A DNA stretch of 64,000 bases from Microbulbifer flavimaris. Lineage in GTDB: Bacteria; Pseudomonadota; Gammaproteobacteria; Pseudomonadales; Cellvibrionaceae. Shown one piece after another: positions 53,796 through 64,000 of this stretch (the first letter of the stretch is position 1; each line of letters starts with the position of its first letter). The stretch covers positions 620,001 to 684,000 of the forward strand of contig NZ_LRFG02000001.1 of assembly GCF_001641755.2 (NCBI RefSeq). The letters are read 5' to 3'. Both the position numbers and the translations under genes were made by a program. The notes beneath the pieces were generated by a model, which was not told the DNA's origin, searched no databases, and saw only the letters and a list, made by a program, of their open reading frames with translations.

Positions 53796-55115
53796 TCAGT
53801 ACCGCACGCTCTTGAACTGGAAGGGCTCAAACCCGCGACCGTCGGAGAACTCGAAGTGCAGGGCGGCGGCCAGGTCCCGATAACTGGACAGCATCTCTTC
53901 CTGGCTTTGCCCGCCCAGACAGATATTGGCCACTTCGAAGCTGTAACTATCCTGGCTGGACAGGTCCGATAGGCGGGTTCCTTCATCCACAAGGATGGAA
54001 ATCTTGCAGCCGGGGATGCTTTCCTGCAGAGCCTCAATTTCGCTGGCCGTCGGTATGCGGGTAACGGTGGTGTCCTCGTAGCGACGCAGCATAAATTTGG
54101 CAGCGCACTGGTAGTCACCGCGCATGTTGGAAAAGTCCGTGTGGCGGTTGAGGGGAATGTCCAGCGCCGCCTCGTGATTGGACACACCGTGCACCTTGAT
54201 GAACTGGTCGCTGTGGGATTGGGAAATCCGTGTATTGATCTCGAGCACCTTGAAATCGTCGGTCTCCTCATCCCAGAAGAACTCGATACCAAAGGCGGAG
54301 TTATCGAAGCCGATCTGGCGCAACAGGGCTTCGCCGGCGTCGCAGATTTTCTGCTGGGCGTATTCCGGCCAAACCGATGGATATTCGTAGCGGGTGAAGC
54401 TCAGGTTGCGGCTGTCCTTGACGGTGTCCACGATACCGTGGACATAGTAATTGCCATTAACCACAGTGCCCTCGATACCGCACTGCTTGCCTTTCAACAA
54501 CCCTTCGGCGATGCACCAGTTACCATCCACCTCACCGACTTCAGTGGGAACCGATACCCGTTCCAGGGCGGTATTGAGAAGCTCGCCCAAGCGTCTTACG
54601 TCACCGCGGATCACCTTGAGTGCCTGTATCAATTCCCGCTCATTCTCGATGCGGAACCCCAATTGCGACGAGTGGCTGACGACGGGCTTCAGCCAGAAGG
54701 GAAAGTCGATGGTGACCTGAGAGAGGGGATCTTTTGCAAAGGGGTCGATAGCGCAGAAATCCGGAATCCACTCGGGCAGTGCCTTTTTCTGTTCCAGGCG
54801 ACTCCAGTATTTGTGTTCACACTTGAGCACTGCTTCCGGGCTCGCTGAGCGGAGGCCAAATTGCCGGCACAAAAACGGATGCAGCGCGCTGGAGGGGAAA
54901 TCCCAGTGGTTGATAATCCCGGCGAGTTCGCCATTGCACTGGGCGACGGTCTGCTCCGCTTCCGAGAGCAGTTCTCTCATCGGCCGGTCTGGATACCAGA
55001 CGATTTCGTCATCCGAGAAGAGTTTGCGCCACTGGTACTGCTCGGCTCCATGTACTGCGTTCAGGTACTCGCAGTGCAGGGGCGCGAGCCCGAATACGAA
55101 GAACTGCCTCGTCAT
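53796..55115 (-). CDS. ATP-grasp ligase-like protein
   Basis: 439-residue ATP-grasp protein. The first 110 residues form a Rossmann-like domain starting MTRQFFVFGLAPLHCEYLNAV. The ATP-grasp fold follows: LKCEHKYWSRLEQKKALPEWIPDF, FPFWLKPVVSHSSQLGFRIEN, and the metal-binding end FGIEFFWDEETDDFKVLEINTRISQSHSD, where Glu and Asn would hold Mg2+. It probably joins a carboxylate to an amine or thiol. The acceptor is unknown. Coupled to a CocE/NonD hydrolase immediately downstream. Confidence 0.85.
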   Translation of the reverse strand: MTRQFFVFGLAPLHCEYLNAVHGAEQYQWRKLFSDDEIVWYPDRPMRELLSEAEQTVAQCNGELAGIINHWDFPSSALHPFLCRQFGLRSASPEAVLKCEHKYWSRLEQKKALPEWIPDFCAIDPFAKDPLSQVTIDFPFWLKPVVSHSSQLGFRIENERELIQALKVIRGDVRRLGELLNTALERVSVPTEVGEVDGNWCIAEGLLKGKQCGIEGTVVNGNYYVHGIVDTVKDSRNLSFTRYEYPSVWPEYAQQKICDAGEALLRQIGFDNSAFGIEFFWDEETDDFKVLEINTRISQSHSDQFIKVHGVSNHEAALDIPLNRHTDFSNMRGDYQCAAKFMLRRYEDTTVTRIPTASEIEALQESIPGCKISILVDEGTRLSDLSSQDSYSFEVANICLGGQSQEEMLSSYRDLAAALHFEFSDGRGFEPFQFKSVRY

Positions 55116-55374
55116 GCCTTACTTCCCGGACGTGCTTTATGGTGGGCTCTCCAAGCAGTCTAGCAGTGGAGTGAGTTTCGCAAGCGGGGCTGGAGCGGCA
55201 CTGCCGGATAAGAACATCCGGTGTCATTGCGTCGGGCGATAAGGGTGGGGCCTGGACGCCGGTGTCGGCTGCGGTCCGCAGGCAATACTGCCAATACCGG
55301 GTGTGGGTAAGGCATGGCACGTCGGGGATGCCGCCGTCCACGGCAGCAGTTCGCAACACGCCCTGCGGGGCCGG

Positions 55375-56508
55375 TTACTGTGGCTCGGTCCGGCCGGCCT
55401 GCAGGGATGGCAGTTCCTTGATGTAGACATCAGATTTGGCGTAGGGGATCTCGACCCTGTGTGCCGCCAGGCTCTTGTAGATTGCCAATAGAAGCTCGTG
55501 GCGGATCCGCCCCCGGTCCTCGGGGAGCTCGATCCAGACCAGCAATTCGAAGTCCAGGCTCGATGCGCCGAAGCCCCGCATGCGCACTCTTGGCTCCGGT
55601 GACGCGACCAGCTCCGTGTGCTCCAGGGCCACATTCAGGAGGATGTCGCAAACCTCGTCGACGTCAGAACCGTAGGCAACACCAACAGGGATGGTGACCC
55701 GGATCGCTGCACTCGGGCCACCGCTTTCATTGATGATCTTGCCATTGGCGATCAGGGAATTGGGGAGCGTGATTTCTACATCGTCGCGGGTCATCAGCCG
55801 GGTGCTGCGCAGGCCAATCTGGGTGACCCGGCCGCGCTCGCCGCTGTCTAGGTTGACGTAGTCACCGACCTTGTACGGAGCATCGGCGAGGATAAAAAAG
55901 CCGGAGAACAGGTTGGCCAGGGTGTCTTTGGCCGCGAAACCCACGGCGATACCGATAACTCCCGCAGAAGCCAGCCAGCCCAGGGGATTGATACCCCAAA
56001 TCAGCAGCAGCGCATAACTGCCAAACAGGATGACCAGCAACTTGCAGGAGAGGTCGAGCAGGGGAATCGCCCGCTGGTCGATCAGGGAAAAGCGGGCGGA
56101 CTTTTTACTGATCACCTGCAGCAGTGTCCCGCACTGCAGGAAAAGCATGCGTATCCAGCTGACCAGTATGACTGTGGACAATAGGCTCGAGACAACCCCG
56201 ACACCGCCGTCGGCGGTCAGCAGCTTGTGGGCTGCGATCAGGCCCAGGCAGAGAATGGTGGTGAAGACCGGGCGCTGCAGCTGGACGAGTAGCGTTGCGC
56301 CGGGACCGGTACGGTCCGATGGCAGCCACCGCCGCAATTGCCTGAATACGACAAACCGGCAGATCAGGGCAATGATGAGAGTGATGAGCAGAATCGCTGC
56401 AGCCCCGAGGAGGGGATACTGCTGAAGCAAGTCCGCGATGGGTTGCAGGCGCTCAGGGAGAATCGCTTGCCATCCCCCGGCCTGTGCTTCCGCATTGTCG
56501 CTGTTCAT
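55375..56508 (-). CDS. MscS-family mechanosensitive channel
   Basis: 377 residues with about five membrane helices, the last being the pore-lining helix GWLASAGVIGIAVGFAAKDTLANLFSGFFI. The beta domain follows: YKVGDYVNLDSGERGRVTQIGLRSTRLMTRDDVEITLPNSLIANGKIIN, which is the family hallmark. It opens under membrane tension to release solutes. It stands alone, with about 260 bp of gene-free sequence downstream. Confidence 0.95.
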   Translation of the reverse strand: MNSDNAEAQAGGWQAILPERLQPIADLLQQYPLLGAAAILLITLIIALICRFVVFRQLRRWLPSDRTGPGATLLVQLQRPVFTTILCLGLIAAHKLLTADGGVGVVSSLLSTVILVSWIRMLFLQCGTLLQVISKKSARFSLIDQRAIPLLDLSCKLLVILFGSYALLLIWGINPLGWLASAGVIGIAVGFAAKDTLANLFSGFFILADAPYKVGDYVNLDSGERGRVTQIGLRSTRLMTRDDVEITLPNSLIANGKIINESGGPSAAIRVTIPVGVAYGSDVDEVCDILLNVALEHTELVASPEPRVRMRGFGASSLDFELLVWIELPEDRGRIRHELLLAIYKSLAAHRVEIPYAKSDVYIKELPSLQAGRTEPQ

Positions 56509-56572
56509 CGAATGCCGAATTCCTTTTCAGCCGGCTCAAAAGCCGAGCGTACCACGAGAGTACTTCAGGCAC

Positions 56573-56594
56573 GGGCCGGAGTAATGTCCGGCCC
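56573..56594. terminator. GC-rich 8-bp hairpin after asnS
   Basis: GGGCCGGA and TCCGGCCC flank GTAATG, 17 bp past the asnS stop. No U-tract follows on the minus strand, so it is at best a weak intrinsic terminator. Confidence 0.45.
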
Positions 56595-56611
56595 GCTGAC
56601 CTGGTGTGACC

Positions 56612-58012
56612 TTAAAATGCCACGTTTTTCGGGGTGCGGGGGAATGGAATCACATCGCGGATGTTGCCCATGCCAGTGACATAGGAAACGATGCGATCAA
56701 AGCCCAGCCCGAAGCCGGCGTGGGGGACGGTGCCATAGCGGCGCAGGTCCCGGTACCAGTCCAGGTGCTCTTTGGGGATGTCCATCTCGTCCATCCGCGC
56801 ATCCAGCTTGTCCAGCCGCTCTTCCCGCTGGGAGCCACCGATGATCTCGCCGATGCCCGGGGCCAGCACGTCCATGGCCGCTACGGTATTGCCGTCATCG
56901 TTCATGCGCATATAGAAGGCCTTGATGTCCTTCGGGTAGTTCATGACGATCACCGGCTTCTTGAAGTGTTTCTCGGCCAGATAGCGTTCGTGCTCGGACG
57001 CCAGGTCGATTCCCCAGGAAACCGGGAATTCGAATTTCTCCTTGCACTTCTCCAGGATCTCGATGGCCTCGGAGTAATTGATGCGGGCGAAGTCGTTGTC
57101 AATGATGTTCTCGAGACGGCTGATCGCCTCCTTATCGATGCGCTGGGCAAAGAACGCCATGTCATCCGGGCGCTCCTCCAGTACTGCCTTGAAGACGTAC
57201 TTGAGCATCTTTTCGGAAAGGTTGGCGACATCCGCGAGATCGGCGAAAGCGATCTCCGGTTCCACCATCCAGAACTCCGCCAGGTGGCGGGTGGTATTGG
57301 AGTTCTCGGCGCGGAAGGTGGGGCCAAAGGTGTACACCTTGGACATGGCCAGGCAGTAGCTCTCGACGTTCAGCTGGCCGGATACGGTCAGGAAGGTTTC
57401 CTCACCGAAGAAATCCTTGTTGAAGTCGATTTCGCCCTTGTCAGTGCGCGGCAGGTTTTCGAGATCCAGGGTGCTTACCCGGAACATCTCGCCTGCACCC
57501 TCACAGTCCGAAGCAGTGATGATCGGCGTGTGCACATACAGGAAACCGTTTTCATGGAAGAAGCGGTGAATTGCCTGGGCGATGCAGTTGCGCACGCGGG
57601 CGACGGCACCACTGACATTGGTGCGCGGGCGCAGGTGGGCGTGCTCGCGCAGGTGCTCCATGGTGTGGCGCTTGGGGGACATGGGGTAGGTGTCCGGGTC
57701 CTCGACCCAGCCAACGACATGCACTTCACTGGCCAGCAGCTCGATGGCCTGGCCCTTGCCCTCGGATTGCTTCAGGGTGCCGACGATATCCACGGCACAG
57801 CCGGTGGTCAGTCTCAACACCTCGGTTTCATAGTTGCTGATATTGGCTTCGACGACCACCTGGATCGGGTCGAAGCAGCTGCCGTCGTGCACGGCGAGAA
57901 AGGACAGGCCGGCCTTGGAGTCGCGTCGGGTTCGGATCCAGCCCTGAATGCGGGCCTCAGAGCCCTCACGGCCGGAGGATTTCAAAAGGGAATCTACGGA
58001 TTCAACTTGCAT
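56612..58012 (-). CDS. asnS: Asparaginyl-tRNA synthetase
   Basis: 466-residue class IIb synthetase. The N-terminal OB fold is [25 protein letters not shown]. Class II motif 2 reads [25 protein letters not shown] and motif 3 is [29 protein letters not shown]. The Asn subtype is shown by SGQLNVE and by length. Its presence suggests direct Asn-tRNA charging rather than the transamidation route. Confidence 0.97.
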   Translation of the reverse strand: MQVESVDSLLKSSGREGSEARIQGWIRTRRDSKAGLSFLAVHDGSCFDPIQVVVEANISNYETEVLRLTTGCAVDIVGTLKQSEGKGQAIELLASEVHVVGWVEDPDTYPMSPKRHTMEHLREHAHLRPRTNVSGAVARVRNCIAQAIHRFFHENGFLYVHTPIITASDCEGAGEMFRVSTLDLENLPRTDKGEIDFNKDFFGEETFLTVSGQLNVESYCLAMSKVYTFGPTFRAENSNTTRHLAEFWMVEPEIAFADLADVANLSEKMLKYVFKAVLEERPDDMAFFAQRIDKEAISRLENIIDNDFARINYSEAIEILEKCKEKFEFPVSWGIDLASEHERYLAEKHFKKPVIVMNYPKDIKAFYMRMNDDGNTVAAMDVLAPGIGEIIGGSQREERLDKLDARMDEMDIPKEHLDWYRDLRRYGTVPHAGFGLGFDRIVSYVTGMGNIRDVIPFPRTPKNVAF

Positions 58013-58214
58013 TGTTCTCGCTTACCTGAATTCACGGCGGATTGCTCAGTTTATACGCAAGCCGCTGTCGGTGAATGACGCGGGCATATTGACGTTTTGA
58101 GCAGCGGAAATCCAGCCCCGGAGAGCAGTCGAGAGGGGGTAAGAGCGGGGTCGGGGGTGCCCCGGTCAGAAAGGGAAGGGGATCCGGCCCCGGGGGGACC
58201 GGATCAGGTCCGGC

Positions 58215-58772
58215 TCAGGCCAGTCCGCGTCGGCGGAACAGGGGCTCTGGCTGGTCCACGGCAGCCTGATAGCTCTGGCTGAAGTCCCGCAGTGACTTCA
58301 GCAGTTCCTCCAGAGACTGATCCCCCTGGTAGGCAAAGGCGTTGAACCCGCAGCGGCTCAGGTAGCTGAGCTGGTCGCGCATAAAATTACCGATGGCACG
58401 CAGTTCACCGGCAAATCCGTAGCGCTCACGCAGCAGTCGGCCGGTGGTGAAGCCGCGCCCGTCCGCGAACGCGGGAAAGTGCACGGCTATCAGCGGCAAC
58501 TCACAGGCAGCTTCACCGAGCAGGTCTGCGGTCTCATCGCTGTCGAGCCACACACCGATCTCGCTCTTGCGGTCGGTCAGCTCACCCCGCAGTTCCTGCC
58601 ATACCGCCAGGGGCAGCATGAGCCTGCCGCTTGCCAGTGTGGCGGCGCTCAGGTCCGCTGCACTCTCATCACTGGGTATCAGGTGCCACTCGTTGTTCAC
58701 CACCGCGCCGTCGAGGATCAGCTGTTGCGGGTTTTCCGGCTGCGGCGCCTGGGCTTTAGCTGGCTTTGGCAT
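58215..58772 (-). CDS. DUF934 protein (cysI-associated)
   Basis: 185 residues. LPLAVWQELRGELTDRKSEIGVWLDSDE, IAVHFPAFADGRGFTTGRLLRERYGFAGELRAIGNFMRDQL and the final Arg-rich GFNAFAY segment are the DUF934 signature. The family is almost always encoded next to sulfite reductase or CysH, suggesting a role in sulfate assimilation, possibly as an electron-transfer or assembly partner. It overlaps the end of cysI by 17 bp. Confidence 0.93.
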   Translation of the reverse strand: MPKPAKAQAPQPENPQQLILDGAVVNNEWHLIPSDESAADLSAATLASGRLMLPLAVWQELRGELTDRKSEIGVWLDSDETADLLGEAACELPLIAVHFPAFADGRGFTTGRLLRERYGFAGELRAIGNFMRDQLSYLSRCGFNAFAYQGDQSLEELLKSLRDFSQSYQAAVDQPEPLFRRRGLA

Positions 58773-60417
58773 AGACTTTTTCCTTAAACGGCTGCAGGCC
58801 GATGCGGTGATAGGTGTCGACGAACAATTCGTCGGGGTGGCGCAGCTCCACGTACAGGTCCAGGATCCTGCCGATTACATCCGGAACCTCGGCGCGAGAG
58901 AAGCTGGGGCCCAGGACTTTGGCCAGGCTGGCGCTCTCGCTAGAGCTGCCGCCCAGCTGGATCTGGTAGAACTCCTCGCCTTTTTTGTCCACGCCGAGAA
59001 TACCGATATGGCCCACATGGTGGTGACCGCAGGCATTCATGCAGCCGGAGATGTTGAGGTTCAGGTCGCCCAGGTCGTACAGGTAATCCATGTCGTCAAA
59101 GCGACGCTGGATGGCCTCGGCCACCGGGATGGACTTGGCGTTGGCCAGAGAGCAGTAGTCGCCCCCGGGGCAGCAGATCATATCGGTGAGCGTGCCGATA
59201 TTGGGCGTGGCAAAGCCGTGCTTGCGTGCTGCCTGCCAGAGCGCTTTCAGGTTCCCCTGTTCCACATCTGCCAAGACAGCGTTCTGGTCGTGGGTGATGC
59301 GCGCTTCGCCAAAGCTGAACTCGTCGGCCAGGTCGGCGATCGCCTCCAGTTGCCGGTCGGTGACGTCGCCCGGCGGGACACCGGTCGGCTTGGTGGAGAG
59401 CTTGACCGCTCGGTAGCCGGGTACCCGGTGACGGAACGTGTTGCGCTCCAGCCAGCGGGCGAATGCTTTGTCTTCGCTGGCCTCGGCTGCCAGTGCGGCG
59501 TCGCTGTCAGTGCTGTCGAGCACCTTGTACTCCGGGGCGGTAAAAAAGGACTTGGCCCAGGTGAGCGCCTCCGGCGTCAGTCGGTCGACCCCGTCCCTGA
59601 TCTGCTCCCACTCCCGCTCCACGCGTGCGGCAAACTCTTCCGCACCCAGCGCTTTCACCAGGATCTTGATTCGCGCCTTGTACTTGTTGTCGCGGCGTCC
59701 CAGCTGGTTGTAAACCCGAACGATGGCTTCCAGGTAGGACAGCAGGTCTTCCTCGGGCAGGAACTCGCGAATTCGCTCGGCGATGACGGGTGTACGGCCC
59801 TGGCCGCCACCAACGTAGATGGCGAAGCCGATCTCTCCGTCCTGCTCCACAATCTGCACGCCGATATCGTGCACGCGAATGGCGGCGCGATCGGCCTGGG
59901 CACCATTGACGGCGATTTTGAATTTGCGCGGCAGGAACGCGAATTCAGGGTGAAAGGTGGACCACTGGCGGATCAGTTCACAGTAGGGACGCGGGTCTGC
60001 GATTTCGTCCCGGGCCACGCCGGCGTAGGGGTCGGAGGTCGTGTTGCGGATACAGTTGCCGCTGGTCTGCACTGCATGCATTTCCACCTCGGCCAGCTCG
60101 GCGAGGATTGCCGGCACGTCTTCCAGTTGCGGCCAGTTGAACTGCAGGTTCTGCCGGGTGGTGAAATGGGCATAGCCCTTGTCGTAGTCGCGGCTGATGC
60201 GGGCCAGGCGGCGCAGTTGGGCGCTATTCAGCAAGCCGTAGGGGATCGCGACGCGCAGCATCGGGGCAAGGCGCTGGATGTAGAGGCCGTTCTGCAGGCG
60301 CAGGGGCAGAAATTCTTCCTCGCTGAGTTCACCGGCCAGGTAGCGGGCCGTCTGGTCGCGGAACTGTGCCACCCGCTCGCTGATGATGGTGCGGTCCCGG
60401 TCGTCGTATCGGTACAT
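58756..60417 (-). CDS. cysI: Ferredoxin-type nitrite/sulfite reductase CysI
   Basis: 553-residue siroheme and [4Fe-4S] reductase forming sulfide from sulfite. FTTRQNLQFNWPQLEDVP and TSGNCIRNTTSDPYAG are substrate/siroheme elements. Cluster ligands are in DMICCPGGDYCSLA and SGCMNACGHHHVGHIGI. The start is ATG at 60417; an upstream in-frame ATG at 60516 would overlap the promoter region. The gene lacks a neighbouring flavoprotein CysJ, consistent with the ferredoxin-dependent type found in pseudomonads. Confidence 0.93.
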   Translation of the reverse strand: MYRYDDRDRTIISERVAQFRDQTARYLAGELSEEEFLPLRLQNGLYIQRLAPMLRVAIPYGLLNSAQLRRLARISRDYDKGYAHFTTRQNLQFNWPQLEDVPAILAELAEVEMHAVQTSGNCIRNTTSDPYAGVARDEIADPRPYCELIRQWSTFHPEFAFLPRKFKIAVNGAQADRAAIRVHDIGVQIVEQDGEIGFAIYVGGGQGRTPVIAERIREFLPEEDLLSYLEAIVRVYNQLGRRDNKYKARIKILVKALGAEEFAARVEREWEQIRDGVDRLTPEALTWAKSFFTAPEYKVLDSTDSDAALAAEASEDKAFARWLERNTFRHRVPGYRAVKLSTKPTGVPPGDVTDRQLEAIADLADEFSFGEARITHDQNAVLADVEQGNLKALWQAARKHGFATPNIGTLTDMICCPGGDYCSLANAKSIPVAEAIQRRFDDMDYLYDLGDLNLNISGCMNACGHHHVGHIGILGVDKKGEEFYQIQLGGSSSESASLAKVLGPSFSRAEVPDVIGRILDLYVELRHPDELFVDTYHRIGLQPFKEKVYAKAS

Positions 60418-60512
60418 AACAGCTTGATTCCATTGCTTTTTGCGCGGATCCCCAGCGCCGGCTAATAGTGCTGCGGATTCTCCAGTGGCGCCTAACATAC
60501 CAGTGGGCTTAT

Positions 60513-60536
60513 GCAAAAAATAACAATATTTTTTGC
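60513..60536. promoter_or_regulatory. Perfect 10-bp inverted repeat upstream of cysI
   Basis: GCAAAAAATA and its complement flank ACAA, about 95 bp upstream of the cysI start in an AT-rich stretch. It could be a regulator site or a hairpin shared with the divergent small gene. I do not recognise the motif. Confidence 0.45.
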
Positions 60537-60681
60537 TAAGTTAGAAACCAATGGTTATAAGAAAGTTGTGCGTGAGTGATAGGGGCGCTTGCGTGGTTTT
60601 GGGGGATTTGCTCTACTTGATTGACCGTTTCACGACGGCCAACTACACACCATAAGAATAATCGGCAATCGGAGTCTTTCG

Positions 60682-60798
60682 ATGAATGAGAAGGTAGTTG
60701 TATCCACTGAAAGTGATAACGCGGCAGACGCCTTTGCCGCCGTGGCCCTGGTGGCCATTTTTGTCGTCACCTGTGTTTACTGGGTCGCCAGCCAGTAA
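60682..60798 (+). CDS. 38-residue single-helix membrane peptide
   Basis: An ATG-to-TAA frame encodes MNEKVVVSTESDNAADAF followed by AAVALVAIFVVTCVYWVASQ, a hydrophilic acidic head and one membrane helix. CGGAGT upstream could act as ribosome-binding site. It is divergent from cysI and has plausible sequence for a real short inner-membrane protein. No known family recognised. Confidence 0.55.
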   Translation: MNEKVVVSTESDNAADAFAAVALVAIFVVTCVYWVASQ

Positions 60799-60856
60799 GA
60801 CAGACCGGCGCCCGGAGCAAAGTCGTCCCGGGCAAAGCCGTATCCAGGCTCTCCCC

Positions 60857-61084
60857 TCAGCCCATTCTCTCCAGCACGGTCCTCACAACCAGCACCAGTG
60901 TCAGCACGAACAGTGTGGTGAATATGAGGCCTGCGGCAATGTAGGCTTTGATACTGCCGCTTTTGAAATCCCGCTCCCGGTTTTTGTTGCTCTGCACACC
61001 GATGGCCGCAGCCAGTGTGCTGAACACCACATGTAAGAACCCGGGCCGGCCAGGTTCCTGCTCGCGCTGTTTATCGTTATTCAT
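60857..61084 (-). CDS. DUF2970 membrane protein
   Basis: 75 residues from ATG 61084. FLHVVFSTLAAAIGVQSNKNRERDFKSGSIKAYIAAGLIFTTLFVLTLVLVVRTVL is the DUF2970 pattern: a short amphipathic N-part, the conserved GVQSNKNRERDF motif and one membrane helix. Function unknown. It follows metH on the same strand by 63 bp. Confidence 0.88.
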   Translation of the reverse strand: MNNDKQREQEPGRPGFLHVVFSTLAAAIGVQSNKNRERDFKSGSIKAYIAAGLIFTTLFVLTLVLVVRTVLERMG

Positions 61085-61147
61085 GCTCGCATCCCTGTGG
61101 CGATGCACCCTAAAAATGGTGGGGTGCAGCCATCTCTGTCTCTGATC

Positions 61148-64000
<2,853 letters not shown>

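Overview
The window is ordinary chromosomal DNA of a GC-rich, aerobic gammaproteobacterium. The gene set points that way: rsmJ, cmoA/cmoB/cmoM, slyX, single-chain Fe-S serine dehydratase, DUF934 next to cysI, DUF2970 next to metH, DcaP-type porins and a PhhR/PhhA pair. A marine lineage near Pseudomonas, Marinobacter or Microbulbifer is my inference, not something the sequence proves. I see no rRNA, tRNA, IS element, prophage or CRISPR array. Genes are closely packed on both strands.

Layout. 1-5.1 kb: a minus-strand catabolic operon (SDR, biotin-dependent carboxyltransferase, acyl-CoA dehydrogenase, enoyl-CoA hydratase running off the window edge) facing a TetR gene across a perfect 18-bp palindrome. 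Gene order and regulator type match the acyclic-terpene (Atu) cluster better than the leucine (Liu) cluster. 5.3-15.3 kb: a membrane protein with a dead M48 peptidase domain, a YciH-like factor, a voltage-gated K+ channel with a zinc ribbon, a thioesterase, a serine hydrolase with slyX, an OmpA-type lipoprotein, small envelope proteins and rsmJ. 15.3-27 kb: serine dehydratase, three genes of the cmo5U34/mcmo5U34 tRNA pathway (cmoB, cmoA, cmoM), a PreP-like M16 protease, a MazG-type pyrophosphohydrolase, a Tim14-like J protein, a porin, a methyltransferase and msrA.

27-33 kb is the most unusual part. It holds a tandem duplication of a porin-glutaminase-sulfurtransferase unit in which each copy lost a different gene: one kept glutaminase and has an sseA stub, the other kept sseA and has a glutaminase stub. 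Both 424-residue DcaP-like porins survive.

33-51 kb: a TAP-like lipoprotein hydrolase, a TRIC-type membrane protein, glutaryl-CoA dehydrogenase, a tripartite RND efflux operon, a CPA2 antiporter, a class-V aminotransferase, an Lrp-type regulator, phenylalanine hydroxylase with divergent phhR (a TyrR box lies over the phhR ribosome-binding site), and a CaiB-type CoA-transferase that could supply glutaryl-CoA. 51-64 kb: a truncated, membrane-anchored MreB-like protein, a coupled CocE/NonD hydrolase and ATP-grasp pair, an MscS channel, asnS, DUF934-cysI, a 38-residue membrane peptide, DUF2970, and metH, which leaves the window.

The functional themes are branched or terpenoid acyl-CoA breakdown, amino-acid catabolism (Ser, Gln, Phe, glutarate), sulfur metabolism (cysI, metH, msrA, sseA) and tRNA wobble modification. 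All family assignments come from reading motifs and comparing them from memory. No search or alignment was run.
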